Source of the DNA: a virus
Strand: one strand, 5' to 3'
Length of the DNA stretch: 35,312 bases
Virus record (IMG/VR): IMGVR_UViG_3300032236_000070
Span: 1-35,312 of that record
In this document: positions 6,836 through 14,541 of the stretch, piece after piece
Layout: every line of letters begins with the position of its first letter
Position numbering within the stretch: position 1 is the stretch's first letter
The notes under the pieces: generated by a model
What the model was told of the DNA's origin: nothing
Database searches by the model: none
The model's input: only the letters and a program-made list of their open reading frames with translations
Position numbers and translations under genes: made by a program

Positions 6836-9516
6836 TGGATGTTTTAGAACAATATCTAAGCGGCGGCAAAACGGCTGCTCCGTTTACACCTGGGCGATCC
6901 GTTGTCACCGATCAATTGCTAGATAGCTTGAGAAAAGTTGAAAGCGATAAAGACCCGTATGCTTTAAACAAACAATCTAAAGCAATGGGCGCTTACCAAT
7001 TCATGCCAGAAACCGTGCAAATGTTGCACAAACAAGGCATTGAATTTAACCCATTTAATGAAAAGCAAGCCAGGGAAGCTGCGCGTACATACCTGGGCCA
7101 GCTGGTCGAACGTAATGGCGGTGATGTAGATAAAGCTCTGGCGCAATATGGCGGGTTTGTAACTAAAAACCCAGCTGAATACGTTGGTAAAGTAAAACAA
7201 GGCGCAGCGCAAACATCGGCACAACCCGCGCCAGCTTCAGCAGCCCAGCCAGTATCTAGCGATCCGTTGGAGAACTTCTTTGCTGGCAAAAAACCCGCAC
7301 CAGCTCCAGCACAGCCAGGTCAAAACGTGGCGCAGCCAGCAGCAGCTCCAGCCCAAACACCAGCTGCACCTGATCAAACTTTGACATCTAAAGTTGCCGA
7401 CATAGCAGCCCAAACATTTAATAGGTATCAGGACGTAAAAAGAAACCTGGGTGAACGTGTGGCTGGTGCTATCGATACAGCATACGGCGGCATAGTTCCC
7501 GCAGCTTACGGCGCGTTTGTGCAAGCTGGGGTTAGACCATATAAAACACCGCAAGAAGCGGAAGCAATAGGCCAGGCTGCAGCCGCTTCTATCGACAAAC
7601 CATTAGGCAAAGCGATGGGCATCACGGGCAGCGAAGCTTATCAAAAACCGTTGGGCGGCATAACCGAACCTATTGCCCAGCAAGTTAATAAGATGTTTAA
7701 CGTCCTGGGAATGACTCCAGAACAAATTTCTGAGAAAACAGGAATAGCTCCCGAAGACATTAGAAACATGGTGGTGATCGGTTCTGCAGCTATTCCCCAG
7801 GCATTAAAAGAAGCTGCGCCAGTAGTTTCCCAGGTTGCCAAACCAATACGCGAAGCAGCCAAAGAATTAGAAGTGGTTCGGCCTGGTCAGCTGACAAAAG
7901 AGCAGATGCAAGCTCAGTTTGAAGCCGCCCAAGGCAAAGTACCAGCTGGCAGCGTAGGTGCAGCTGCGACACAAAACAATCCATATTTTGGAAAAATTAC
8001 AGGCGAAGAACACGGGGGAAGTGAAATATTCCCACAAGTTAAATTGGTAAAAATTCCACAAGATGTTCCATTACAAGAACAACAACTGCGGTCACAGCTT
8101 TTTCAAGAAGTTATGCCTGGTGTTAACCCTAGGGTTGGCGTGATAACTGGAAACGATAACCTATTGCGAAACGAACACGCATTGGCATCTATGGCCGAAC
8201 CAAATGCATTAGGTTTAAAAATGAAACAGCAGATAGCCAATGAACAAACTGGATTATCTAATTTTGCTGAAGAACGTGTAAATGCTACAGGCGCATCTAG
8301 AAGTTTAATTAATGATGAACAGCGCGGGCAAAGAATTAATAATGTATTTCATGGCGTTGATCCAGAGGATATGTCTGGCGCAAGTATCACAGGATATTTA
8401 AATCAAGCTAAAAGACAAATTTATAATTCAGCATTTGATAAAGTTGGAAACAATCAAATCAAAACTACGCACATAGATAAATTTGTTAATGATCCACTTG
8501 AAATAACCACATTTAAAGCAGCTGGTCAAAAACAATTACTGGAATCTGCAAAAGAATTTATTGATTTAGCAAGGACAACTGGTTTCAAAATGCCTGACGG
8601 TACTTTTTTGCCGCCTGGTTCTGTTTCAGCTTATGACCATGTAAAAAAGATTTTTAACAATCCTAAAATTTGGAATAGAGATAGATCGAGTTTGATTAGA
8701 GACATTAACGGCGCAATTGATCAAGACATTGCAGCCGTTGCTGATCCAGCGCTTTACAAGCTTGGTGACAACATTCACAAACTAGAAAAAAATCTATTTA
8801 AGTCAAAAGGGATTGATAAAGTTTTTGGTGAAGTTGATCAAAATGATGTAATTAAATCAGCTACGCCTTTAGAAAAGATACCGCAAAAGCTAAACAATAT
8901 GCCAAAAGACCAATGGCGGCATATTCGGGACACGTTGAACGAGCTGGCAAATGGAAGAATTAGAAACGCGCCAGAAGGTATGCCACCTATTCCTCCAGAA
9001 TTACAGCAATCTGCTAGGGCTGCTGTAGCTGAAATTGATGGCGCTTTAGCCCGTGAAGTTTACAAGGCTGGCGCACACAATGTTGGTGAATGGAGCAGCA
9101 AAAAAGCCAACAATGTAATGAATTCTGTTGTGGGCCAAAAGATTGTAGAAACATTTCCACCGAATGAAGTGCAGAAGTTTCATGCATTGAACTATGTTGG
9201 ACAATTTACTCCGCCTTTGAAATATGAAGGCGCAGCTTTACAAGCGCGTAGGGTAAGTTTATTGGAAAAGGGTTTACCTTCACTTGGTGCTACTGTTGGC
9301 GGAGCAATAGGTGGCTATCTGGGTGAAAATGCCCCAACTGCAATAGGTGGTGGAGCGTATGTTGGTCGTGAAATTGGAGCAAAACTACAAACCAGATCGG
9401 CTGCCAAAGCAGAAGCAAAAGCTTTAAAGAAAATGGAAAAAGAAATGGAAGAAGCCGCTAAACTGGGCAAACAAACAGGCCAAAACAAAGCCATCGATTT
9501 GCTAAACAAGAAATAA
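6835..9516 (+). CDS. Large ejection protein with lytic transglycosylase-like domain
   Basis: 893 aa. Residues 25-120 form a goose-lysozyme/SLT-like domain: LLDSLRKVESDKDPYALNKQSKAMGAYQFMP has the expected catalytic Glu36 and the GAYQFMP motif. A long Ala/Pro linker follows (about 125-185). The large middle part is helical and unassigned. Near the C-terminus is a glycine-zipper-like hydrophobic stretch (LGATVGGAIGGYLGENAPTAIGGGAYVG), then a charged coiled coil. Known phage proteins of this build travel with the DNA, cut peptidoglycan locally and may insert in the inner membrane; that role is inferred. DNA at 8200-8900 is A+T-rich. Confidence 0.82.
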   Translation: MDVLEQYLSGGKTAAPFTPGRSVVTDQLLDSLRKVESDKDPYALNKQSKAMGAYQFMPETVQMLHKQGIEFNPFNEKQAREAARTYLGQLVERNGGDVDKALAQYGGFVTKNPAEYVGKVKQGAAQTSAQPAPASAAQPVSSDPLENFFAGKKPAPAPAQPGQNVAQPAAAPAQTPAAPDQTLTSKVADIAAQTFNRYQDVKRNLGERVAGAIDTAYGGIVPAAYGAFVQAGVRPYKTPQEAEAIGQAAAASIDKPLGKAMGITGSEAYQKPLGGITEPIAQQVNKMFNVLGMTPEQISEKTGIAPEDIRNMVVIGSAAIPQALKEAAPVVSQVAKPIREAAKELEVVRPGQLTKEQMQAQFEAAQGKVPAGSVGAAATQNNPYFGKITGEEHGGSEIFPQVKLVKIPQDVPLQEQQLRSQLFQEVMPGVNPRVGVITGNDNLLRNEHALASMAEPNALGLKMKQQIANEQTGLSNFAEERVNATGASRSLINDEQRGQRINNVFHGVDPEDMSGASITGYLNQAKRQIYNSAFDKVGNNQIKTTHIDKFVNDPLEITTFKAAGQKQLLESAKEFIDLARTTGFKMPDGTFLPPGSVSAYDHVKKIFNNPKIWNRDRSSLIRDINGAIDQDIAAVADPALYKLGDNIHKLEKNLFKSKGIDKVFGEVDQNDVIKSATPLEKIPQKLNNMPKDQWRHIRDTLNELANGRIRNAPEGMPPIPPELQQSARAAVAEIDGALAREVYKAGAHNVGEWSSKKANNVMNSVVGQKIVETFPPNEVQKFHALNYVGQFTPPLKYEGAALQARRVSLLEKGLPSLGATVGGAIGGYLGENAPTAIGGGAYVGREIGAKLQTRSAAKAEAKALKKMEKEMEEAAKLGKQTGQNKAIDLLNKK

Positions 9517-9525
9517 GGATCAAAC

Positions 9526-10302
9526 ATGGCAGTCAATCTTTCGCCAGTAGGCAACAGCCAACAATTTTTTGATAACAACGGCATTCCGCTAGGTGGCGGC
9601 CTAATCTATACCTACCAGGCTGGATCAAGCACCCCGTTGCCGACTTACACCGATGTAAACGGCACAACTGCAAATGCAAACCCTATTGTGTTGAACTCTA
9701 GCGGTCGCCTGGACAATGAAGTTTGGTTGACCTATGGTTATAACTACAAGTTTGTATTGAAGACTTCCGCGGGTACAACCCTGGGAACTTACGATAATCT
9801 TTATGGAATTATTGGTGTAGCTGGAACAAGCACAGGAACAACTATTCCTACGGGCATGATTTCCCTCTGGTATGGATCAATTGGCAGCGTACCCACGGGC
9901 TGGTATTTATGCGATGGATCAAACGGAACACCTGATCTTCGGGACAAATTTATTGTCGGCGCTGGATCGACTTATTCGGTGGCTGCTACTGGTGGATCGA
10001 CCGATGCAATTGTGGTAACTCATAACCACACGGCGACTTCAACTTCAACCGTTACCGATCCTGGTCACACACACACGCTGGCAATTAGTGCTGGTTCTAG
10101 CATTACTGGTTTGGGTAGTTCTGGCGCATCTGGTTGGCAAGGAACAAATACTGGCGTTTCTTATGTAAGCGTAAGCGGCACTAACAGCTCCACAACGGGC
10201 GTTAGCGTGGCAACATCGACCACAACTGCAAATGCTGGCACAAGCGGCACAAATGCCAACTTGCCGCCTTACTATGCCCTAGCTTATGTGATGAAGGCCT
10301 AA
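9526..10302 (+). CDS. Collar-domain tail fibre protein
   Basis: 258 aa, ribosome site AAGGAT just upstream. Residues 1-100 match a frequent fibre N-terminal pattern (FDNNGIPLGGGLIYTYQAG, TANANPIVLNSSGR, YKFVLKTSAGTTLGTYDNLYG). Residues 109-147 are a phage tail-collar domain (PTGMISLWYGSIGSVPTGWYLCDG, TPDLRDKFIVGAG). The tip has HNH (166-168) and HTH (181-183), HxH pairs like the metal-binding pairs of T4 long-fibre tips. It is encoded away from the main fibre cluster, between the ejection and lysis genes. Confidence 0.85.
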   Translation: MAVNLSPVGNSQQFFDNNGIPLGGGLIYTYQAGSSTPLPTYTDVNGTTANANPIVLNSSGRLDNEVWLTYGYNYKFVLKTSAGTTLGTYDNLYGIIGVAGTSTGTTIPTGMISLWYGSIGSVPTGWYLCDGSNGTPDLRDKFIVGAGSTYSVAATGGSTDAIVVTHNHTATSTSTVTDPGHTHTLAISAGSSITGLGSSGASGWQGTNTGVSYVSVSGTNSSTTGVSVATSTTTANAGTSGTNANLPPYYALAYVMKA

Positions 10303-10303
10303 C

Positions 10304-10498
10304 ATGGAAGACGTTGCAACCAGGATCGCGGTCCACGAAGCTATTTGCGCCGAACGGTATAAAAATATTGAACAGTCGCTATCCGTTGGGGAAAAGCGAA
10401 TGACCAAGATCGAATACCTACTTTATGGCGTAATGATCTGCATTTTGCTAGGCCCAGGCGTGGCTGCCACATTTATCCAGAAGATTTTTGGCCTTTAA
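10304..10498 (+). CDS. Small membrane protein, XhlA-like layout
   Basis: 64 aa. The N-terminal 40 residues are charged and helical, and residues about 42-60 form one hydrophobic segment (LLYGVMICILLGPGVAATFI). This layout resembles haemolysin/XhlA-type phage proteins that act with holins, but there is no firm motif. One base separates it from the fibre gene, and it opens the lysis cassette. Confidence 0.6.
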   Translation: MEDVATRIAVHEAICAERYKNIEQSLSVGEKRMTKIEYLLYGVMICILLGPGVAATFIQKIFGL

Positions 10499-10501
10499 GG
10501 T

Positions 10502-11227
10502 GTGTTCGATCCGCTGACCATTGGGGCGGCGTTTAAGGCCATGCAGCTGGCCTATGATGGCATTACTTACTGCTGCGAAGCCTTGTCCGAAGGCAAAGTG
10601 GCGGTCCAAAAGATCAAAAAAGCCACAGAAGATGCAAAAACCATTGTTAACGATGCCAAGGGAATCTGGGGATTCTTCAAGGGACTCTTTAGCCCAGCTC
10701 AAGGTACACCACAAGGTAAGCTTGAAGGTAAACCAGAAGCCAAGCTTGTGGCAAAAAAGGAAACCTATACAACCCACATTCCTAACGAAGCCGAAATCGT
10801 CCAACAGTTTATTGGGCACTTAGGGGCTTTTTTCCGTCATCACAAAGAACTAAGCGAATATGTGGAAATCAAATACGAAGAAGTTTTCCGCAGCTCCGAT
10901 CCAAATCCAGAAGACATATTGGAGTTAAGCGTATACAAAAACGAGCTGGACCAGGCGTATGTGAAGCTGTCGGGCATGATGCGGGGGGCTAATGTCCCGT
11001 ATCAATTAGGGCCGCTTTGGGACAACTACAACAACATTTATTCCAAGGTCCAGCTGGAGCAGCAAAAGAGAAAAGAGCAAATTAGAATCAGAAGGCAAAA
11101 AGAAGCTTACCAACGGGAAAGGTTTAGACAAGAAAAAGTGGAATTAGGCATGGGTTTATTTTTGGTGCTAATCATCGTTTCTTGGCTTTATGCCGTATGG
11201 ATAAATTCATTTACCGTGGAGTTTTGA
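10502..11227 (+). CDS. Phage protein with C-terminal membrane anchor, unknown function
   Basis: 241 aa from a GTG at 10502 with AAGG just upstream; no better start precedes MFDPLTIGAAFKAMQLAYDGI. It is helical throughout, with a Lys-rich linker (about 68-85), a strongly charged coiled coil near 175-210 (QLEQQKRKEQIRIRRQKEAY), then one membrane segment close to the C-terminus (MGLFLVLIIVSWLYAVWI). A tail-anchored protein in the lysis region could contribute to holin or spanin function, but I do not recognise a family. Confidence 0.65.
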   Translation: MFDPLTIGAAFKAMQLAYDGITYCCEALSEGKVAVQKIKKATEDAKTIVNDAKGIWGFFKGLFSPAQGTPQGKLEGKPEAKLVAKKETYTTHIPNEAEIVQQFIGHLGAFFRHHKELSEYVEIKYEEVFRSSDPNPEDILELSVYKNELDQAYVKLSGMMRGANVPYQLGPLWDNYNNIYSKVQLEQQKRKEQIRIRRQKEAYQRERFRQEKVELGMGLFLVLIIVSWLYAVWINSFTVEF

Positions 11228-11382
11228 TCCTGGTTTGCCTAATGCTGACCATTGTCTTAATTGTGTCGCCCGTGCTTATTATGATGTGGATCAAAATACA
11301 GAAGGCGGAAATCAGGATCGAGAAAAAGGAAAAGCAGATAGAACGAAGACTTCGATTAATTGAAAGGCAAGGCAATGAATGA
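11197..11382 (+). CDS. Small membrane protein with basic coiled coil (spanin-like layout)
   Basis: 61 aa from the ATG at 11197, overlapping the previous gene by 31 nt and the holin gene by 8 nt. One N-terminal membrane segment (VLILVCLMLTIVLIVSPVLIMMWI) is followed by a charged helix (KAEIRIEKKEKQIERRLRLIERQ). This is the topology of a short inner-membrane spanin, though it is much shorter than typical Rz. No outer-membrane partner was found next to it. Confidence 0.55.
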   Translation: MDKFIYRGVLILVCLMLTIVLIVSPVLIMMWIKIQKAEIRIEKKEKQIERRLRLIERQGNE

Positions 11383-11824
11383 CTTATTCGGTTTACTCAA
11401 GGGTATCGCACCCACGCTGGCAACTGCTGTCGCTGGTCCTATGGGTGGGGCTGCTGTTACCGCTTTGGCTGCTAAGTTTGGCGTTTCTGATTCCGTTGAC
11501 GCTGTCGCTAAAGCTATCGCGGATGATCCAGCTGCAGCTGCAAAGCTGGCAGAAGTAGAAGCGGAATTTGCCAAGGCCGAATTACAGGCCGTTACAACCC
11601 GCTGGGAAGCTGACATGAAGTCAGACTCTACGCTATCGAAAAACATCCGTCCTATGACCCTTATTGCAATCCTGGCGGCCTATTTTTTGTTTGCCATAAT
11701 GTCGGCGTTTAACATCAACGTCAACGAATCCTATGTGAAGCTTTTGGGCGAATGGGGGCAGCTGATCATGCTGGCCTACTTCGGCGGTCGCACGGTTGAA
11801 AAAGTTATGGAGAAAAGAAAATGA
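11375..11824 (+). CDS. Holin of the 3-TM (GTA-holin-like) family
   Basis: 149 aa from the ATG at 11375; the in-frame TTG at 11360 is less likely. A hydrophobic Ala/Gly-rich N-terminus (GIAPTLATAVAGPMGGAAVTALAAKFGV) is followed by an amphipathic helix, then ETTR-type sequence with ...RWEADMKSDSTLSKNIRPMTLIAILAAYFLFAIMSAFNI, then a last hydrophobic segment before GGRTVEKVMEK. The pattern of R-W/D-SDS-L-x-R-P with terminal GGR is that of phage 3-TM holins. Expected to open the inner membrane for the endolysin. Confidence 0.78.
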   Translation: MNDLFGLLKGIAPTLATAVAGPMGGAAVTALAAKFGVSDSVDAVAKAIADDPAAAAKLAEVEAEFAKAELQAVTTRWEADMKSDSTLSKNIRPMTLIAILAAYFLFAIMSAFNINVNESYVKLLGEWGQLIMLAYFGGRTVEKVMEKRK

Positions 11825-12132
11825 AAGAACTCTTATTGGCATGGCTTAACAAGCCAAAAGAAAAACCAACGGTAGAAGAGGTAGAAGTCCAGGTTTGGGC
11901 TTTTGTAGTTAAAGCTACGACCGTCATGGTGTTAGGCATTGCATTCGGTGTTTTGTATGCCGTGGCTATCGTGCCAGAAGATAACGCATTAGCCCCGATC
12001 GATGCAGTTTTCTTGGAAATCTTGAAAGCTATTGCATTTATGGGTGTCGGCTTAATGGGCGGCATTTCTGGTCGCAAAGGAACAAATGCTATCGCCAAAG
12101 CAATCGTAGGGGAAGAAAATGCAGCTAAGTGA
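11821..12132 (+). CDS. Two-TM membrane protein, possible second holin
   Basis: 103 aa, ATGA overlap with the holin gene and a 14-nt overlap with the endolysin gene. It has a charged N-terminus, two membrane segments (FVVKATTVMVLGIAFGVLYAVAIV and ILKAIAFMGVGLMGGISG) and a basic C-terminus (GRKGTNAIAKAIVG). Placed directly between a holin and the endolysin, it may be a co-holin or antiholin. This is inferred from topology and position. Confidence 0.62.
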   Translation: MKELLLAWLNKPKEKPTVEEVEVQVWAFVVKATTVMVLGIAFGVLYAVAIVPEDNALAPIDAVFLEILKAIAFMGVGLMGGISGRKGTNAIAKAIVGEENAAK

Positions 12133-12577
12133 TCATTTCAGCCTGGAAGAAGCCACGGCATCGGAAACTGCAACGCGCCTGGGGATCAGTAACCAGCCAA
12201 ACGCGCAGCAGCTGGAGAACATGAAAAAGGCAGCCGAAGGCATGGAAAAGGTCCGTGCCTTATTAAGTAAATCCATCCACGTTAATTCCTGGCTGCGGTT
12301 GCCTGACGTTAACGTTGCAGTCGGTGGCAGCAAGATTTCCAGCCACATGGACGGGTGGGCCATCGATTTCACTTGTAAAGACTTTGGCAATCCTTTGGCG
12401 GTGTGCAAGGCCATCGAAGCAGCTGGTATTCAGTTTGACCAAATGATCCACGAATACGCAACCTGGACGCATATAAGCTTTGCGCCTGAGATGCGTGGAC
12501 AAAAGCTGACGATCTTCAGACCAGAAGGTAAATATAAGATCGGGCTATTGTCAAAAGAAGAATACGAAAAGCATTAA
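12119..12577 (+). CDS. Endolysin, peptidase M15 family
   Basis: 152 aa. Residues 54-120 carry the M15 zinc site: HVNSWLRLPDVNVAVGG, then SSHMDGWAIDF with His76 and Asp83, then WTHISF with His118 as third ligand. Enzymes of this family cut peptide cross-links of peptidoglycan. There is no signal peptide, so it should depend on a holin. It is the last gene of the plus arm; its stop overlaps the stop of a converging minus-strand gene by 4 nt. Confidence 0.88.
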   Translation: MQLSDHFSLEEATASETATRLGISNQPNAQQLENMKKAAEGMEKVRALLSKSIHVNSWLRLPDVNVAVGGSKISSHMDGWAIDFTCKDFGNPLAVCKAIEAAGIQFDQMIHEYATWTHISFAPEMRGQKLTIFRPEGKYKIGLLSKEEYEKH

Positions 12578-12678
12578 TCTTTATCCATGCTAAACCAGAG
12601 TACGGCGATTATTATGCCGACTCCGATGCAAGCGCCCATTAACAAAAGGGCAAACAAAGTGAGAATGTTTTCAATCAT
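12574..12678 (-). CDS. Tiny membrane protein (34 aa)
   Basis: Reads MIENILTLFALLLMGACIG then VGIIIAVLWFSMDKD. It starts in an ATGA overlap with the stop of the gene at 12675-12893, with AAGGAGAAA upstream, so translation is well supported. Nearly the whole length is a single hydrophobic helix. Last gene of the minus arm; its stop overlaps the endolysin stop on the other strand. Function unknown. Confidence 0.68.
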   Translation of the reverse strand: MIENILTLFALLLMGACIGVGIIIAVLWFSMDKD

Positions 12679-12893
12679 AGATTTTTCTCCTTGAGTTTGG
12701 ACTCGACTTCTTGAATCAAAGCAATAAAGGCTGGTACGCTTTGATATGCTTGACGCTTTTCTGCTCTATCCCATAATTTAATTTTTTCCTCATCCGTCAG
12801 CCCTACCCATGTGCGTTGTGGTTGTTGCGCTTCTTCCAATTTTGTTATGCGTACAGTTATGTCGTGCAAGATTTGTTGTATATGTGGGTTCAT
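12675..12893 (-). CDS. Small protein with RTWVGLTDEE motif, copy A
   Basis: 72 aa, ATGA overlap with the gene upstream. An N-terminal helix is followed by QRTWVGLTDEEKIKLWDRAEKRQAY. The motif recurs in the neighbouring gene, and at DNA level a 17-base identity (12803-12819 and 12997-13013) marks the shared part. It is common in small early proteins of phages, function unknown. Confidence 0.65.
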   Translation of the reverse strand: MNPHIQQILHDITVRITKLEEAQQPQRTWVGLTDEEKIKLWDRAEKRQAYQSVPAFIALIQEVESKLKEKNL

Positions 12894-13138
12894 GTGTTCT
12901 TCTCCTTGAGGGCTTGTTGCACCATGCGACCAAGACTGTATTTTTTGCCTTCATGTTGTTGTCCATAAATCATTAGCATTTCATCATCTGTCAGGTCTAC
13001 CCATGTGCGTTGTTGTGGTGTGGTGTAGAGAGGATTCCATGCGCCTTTTTCTGCATCTTTTGGTAATTTTTTGCGAAAGTGTGCCGTGTTTAACCATTGC
13101 CACGCCACAGGCTTTTGTTTCATTACTTCTATGCTCAT
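12890..13138 (-). CDS. Small protein with RTWVDLTDDE motif, copy B
   Basis: 82 aa from the ATG at 13138, chosen because it overlaps the upstream stop (ATGA) and has AAAGGA upstream; an earlier in-frame ATG at 13171 lies inside the preceding gene. It reads KPVAWQWLNTAHFRKK, then NPLYTTPQQRTWVDLTDDE, then a helical end. The N-terminal PVAW...PLY unit is a familiar arrangement in small phage proteins. Related to its neighbour only through the RTWV motif. Confidence 0.65.
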   Translation of the reverse strand: MSIEVMKQKPVAWQWLNTAHFRKKLPKDAEKGAWNPLYTTPQQRTWVDLTDDEMLMIYGQQHEGKKYSLGRMVQQALKEKNT

Positions 13139-13437
13139 AACAAAATCCTTTGCTTTGGGGCGATCTGCCATTCACGTTCCAGGCGATTAGATTTTGACTT
13201 AACCACATTACCCGTCAAGCAGATTTCCCCTTCCCTTTCCAGCTCATGCAGCCGCCTGGCAACTTGCATGGACTCCAAACCAGTATGGTGGGCAATACCA
13301 TCTTTTCCCAGGCTGCCGTGTTCTATAAGGCATTGCACGATCTTGGCTGCATGGGCTTTGGCTAGGTCCTTTGCAGAACCAGCCGCGGCCCAGCTTGTCA
13401 TCGGATCGCTATTTCTAACCCTTGGATGATCAAGCAT
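13135..13437 (-). CDS. Winged-helix DNA-binding-like protein
   Basis: 100 aa, AGGAG upstream. Residues 28-80 fit a winged helix: HAAKIVQCLIEHGSLGKDGIAHHTGLESMQVARRLHELEREGEICLTG. The second helix pair (IAHHTGLESMQVARRLHEL) would be the recognition unit, and the wing follows. It could regulate early transcription or act in replication initiation. It lies in the recombination part of the minus arm. Confidence 0.65.
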   Translation of the reverse strand: MLDHPRVRNSDPMTSWAAAGSAKDLAKAHAAKIVQCLIEHGSLGKDGIAHHTGLESMQVARRLHELEREGEICLTGNVVKSKSNRLEREWQIAPKQRILL

Positions 13438-13445
13438 GGAAGCTC

Positions 13446-13712
13446 CTAGAATTTAATTTCTTCGTATTCACCAGGCCTAGATTCGCCCTGGCGTTCTTCG
13501 CGTGGCTTTTTCTCATAGCAGCGAAACCAACCGTCATATTCTTTAGAAATCGGCATCGAATCCATTTTGACTTTGAATGTGAACTTTTGCAGATCAGTCC
13601 CTTCTGGACATTCGACAAACAGCGTTCCATGTTCGGCCCAGAATGTTTTCTCTTCACCAGCTGCGGTTGTGTAGGTACGGGCGGGAAATTTGATTTCGTA
13701 GGATTTTTTCAT
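13446..13712 (-). CDS. Small protein coupled to the exonuclease gene
   Basis: 88 aa, ATGA overlap with the exonuclease gene. Predicted mostly beta in the first 60 residues (YEIKFPARTYTTAAGEEKTFWAEHGTLFVE, then LQKFTFKVKMDSMPISKEYDGWFRCYE), with a charged Arg/Glu tail. A small beta-rich protein encoded with an exonuclease and an annealing protein could bind single-stranded DNA, but no family signature is visible. Confidence 0.6.
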   Translation of the reverse strand: MKKSYEIKFPARTYTTAAGEEKTFWAEHGTLFVECPEGTDLQKFTFKVKMDSMPISKEYDGWFRCYEKKPREERQGESRPGEYEEIKF

Positions 13713-14338
13713 TTTGATTCAATAATTGCATTAAGTTGTTGGACCTGGGCATCGACTTCGGCAAGAAATTTCACAATCTCCGCTTCAATTTCTGCGATAA
13801 ATTTGTCGTCACGGTCTACCCGTTTAACAAACAATTGCACTTTAGGTGGCATTCGGGGATCGAACACCACATACTGGCAATATTTACGGTCCGCACAGGC
13901 CATCTGGAATTGCATTTGCGCCAGGTAGCGCTGCGGGACTTTTTGAGTTAGTAGGGTTTCGATCATTCCCTTCGACTCAGGGCATTTGATTTCGATCATG
14001 CCTTCGCCATCGTCCAGAAGGCCATCAGGGGACGCGCCAGCCATATCAATTAATGGGTGTGGCATGAACCCTACTTCCTGGACCATCTGGCCCGTGGTGG
14101 CTTCGAAAAGACCGCGGGCAAATGGTTCTTGGTCAATACCCCATTGCATGGCGGAGCTGGTAAACCCTTCGGCCTTGGTTTTTGTAATACGTTCCAGCAC
14201 CAGCTGCGTCATGTAGGTGTCGCGGGTGGCTGCATAACCAGTTTTGGTTTTGGCGATTACATCTGCCACGCGGGATGCGGTTACTTTGCCCAAGCGGGCA
14301 GCAAACCATTCTTCGGTACGTTGTTCTATTTCGTTCAT
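13709..14338 (-). CDS. YqaJ / lambda-exo-type recombination exonuclease
   Basis: 209 aa. The N-terminus (QRTEEWFAARLGKVTASRVADVIAKTKTGY) and the core GASPDGLLDDGEGMIEIKCPES, with Asp105, Glu116 and Lys118 as the nuclease centre, are diagnostic of the YqaJ/lambda-exonuclease fold. Helix PQRYLAQMQFQMACADRKYC completes the family pattern. Such enzymes resect double-stranded ends for an annealing protein, which is encoded two genes upstream. ATGA overlaps on both sides. Confidence 0.88.
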   Translation of the reverse strand: MNEIEQRTEEWFAARLGKVTASRVADVIAKTKTGYAATRDTYMTQLVLERITKTKAEGFTSSAMQWGIDQEPFARGLFEATTGQMVQEVGFMPHPLIDMAGASPDGLLDDGEGMIEIKCPESKGMIETLLTQKVPQRYLAQMQFQMACADRKYCQYVVFDPRMPPKVQLFVKRVDRDDKFIAEIEAEIVKFLAEVDAQVQQLNAIIESK

Positions 14339-14541
14339 TCTGATCTCGCTTTCATCATTGCGTCTGCTAAATCGTAGGCTTCTGCGGCAATTCTTACGTT
14401 TGTCATCGCAGTTGATGGGTCAGAAGCACAAATTCCTTGCATAGCCTTAGCCGCAAAATAATCACGCAAATTCATGCCAGTTTGATATTTCACGCCATCG
14501 CCATAATCAACAACGATTGGAAATGCTGGTGTGTTATCCAT
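14335..14541 (-). CDS. Small conserved phage protein (MNLRDYFAAKAMQG motif)
   Basis: 68 aa from the ATG at 14541, with AAGGA about 9 nt upstream; an in-frame ATG at 14562 lies deeper in the ERF gene. It reads MDNTPAFPIVVDYGDGVKYQTGMNLRDYFAAKAMQGICAS, then a helix AAEAYDLADAMMKAR. The MNLRDYFAAKAMQG block is widespread in small phage early proteins of unknown function. Confidence 0.68.
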   Translation of the reverse strand: MDNTPAFPIVVDYGDGVKYQTGMNLRDYFAAKAMQGICASDPSTAMTNVRIAAEAYDLADAMMKARSE

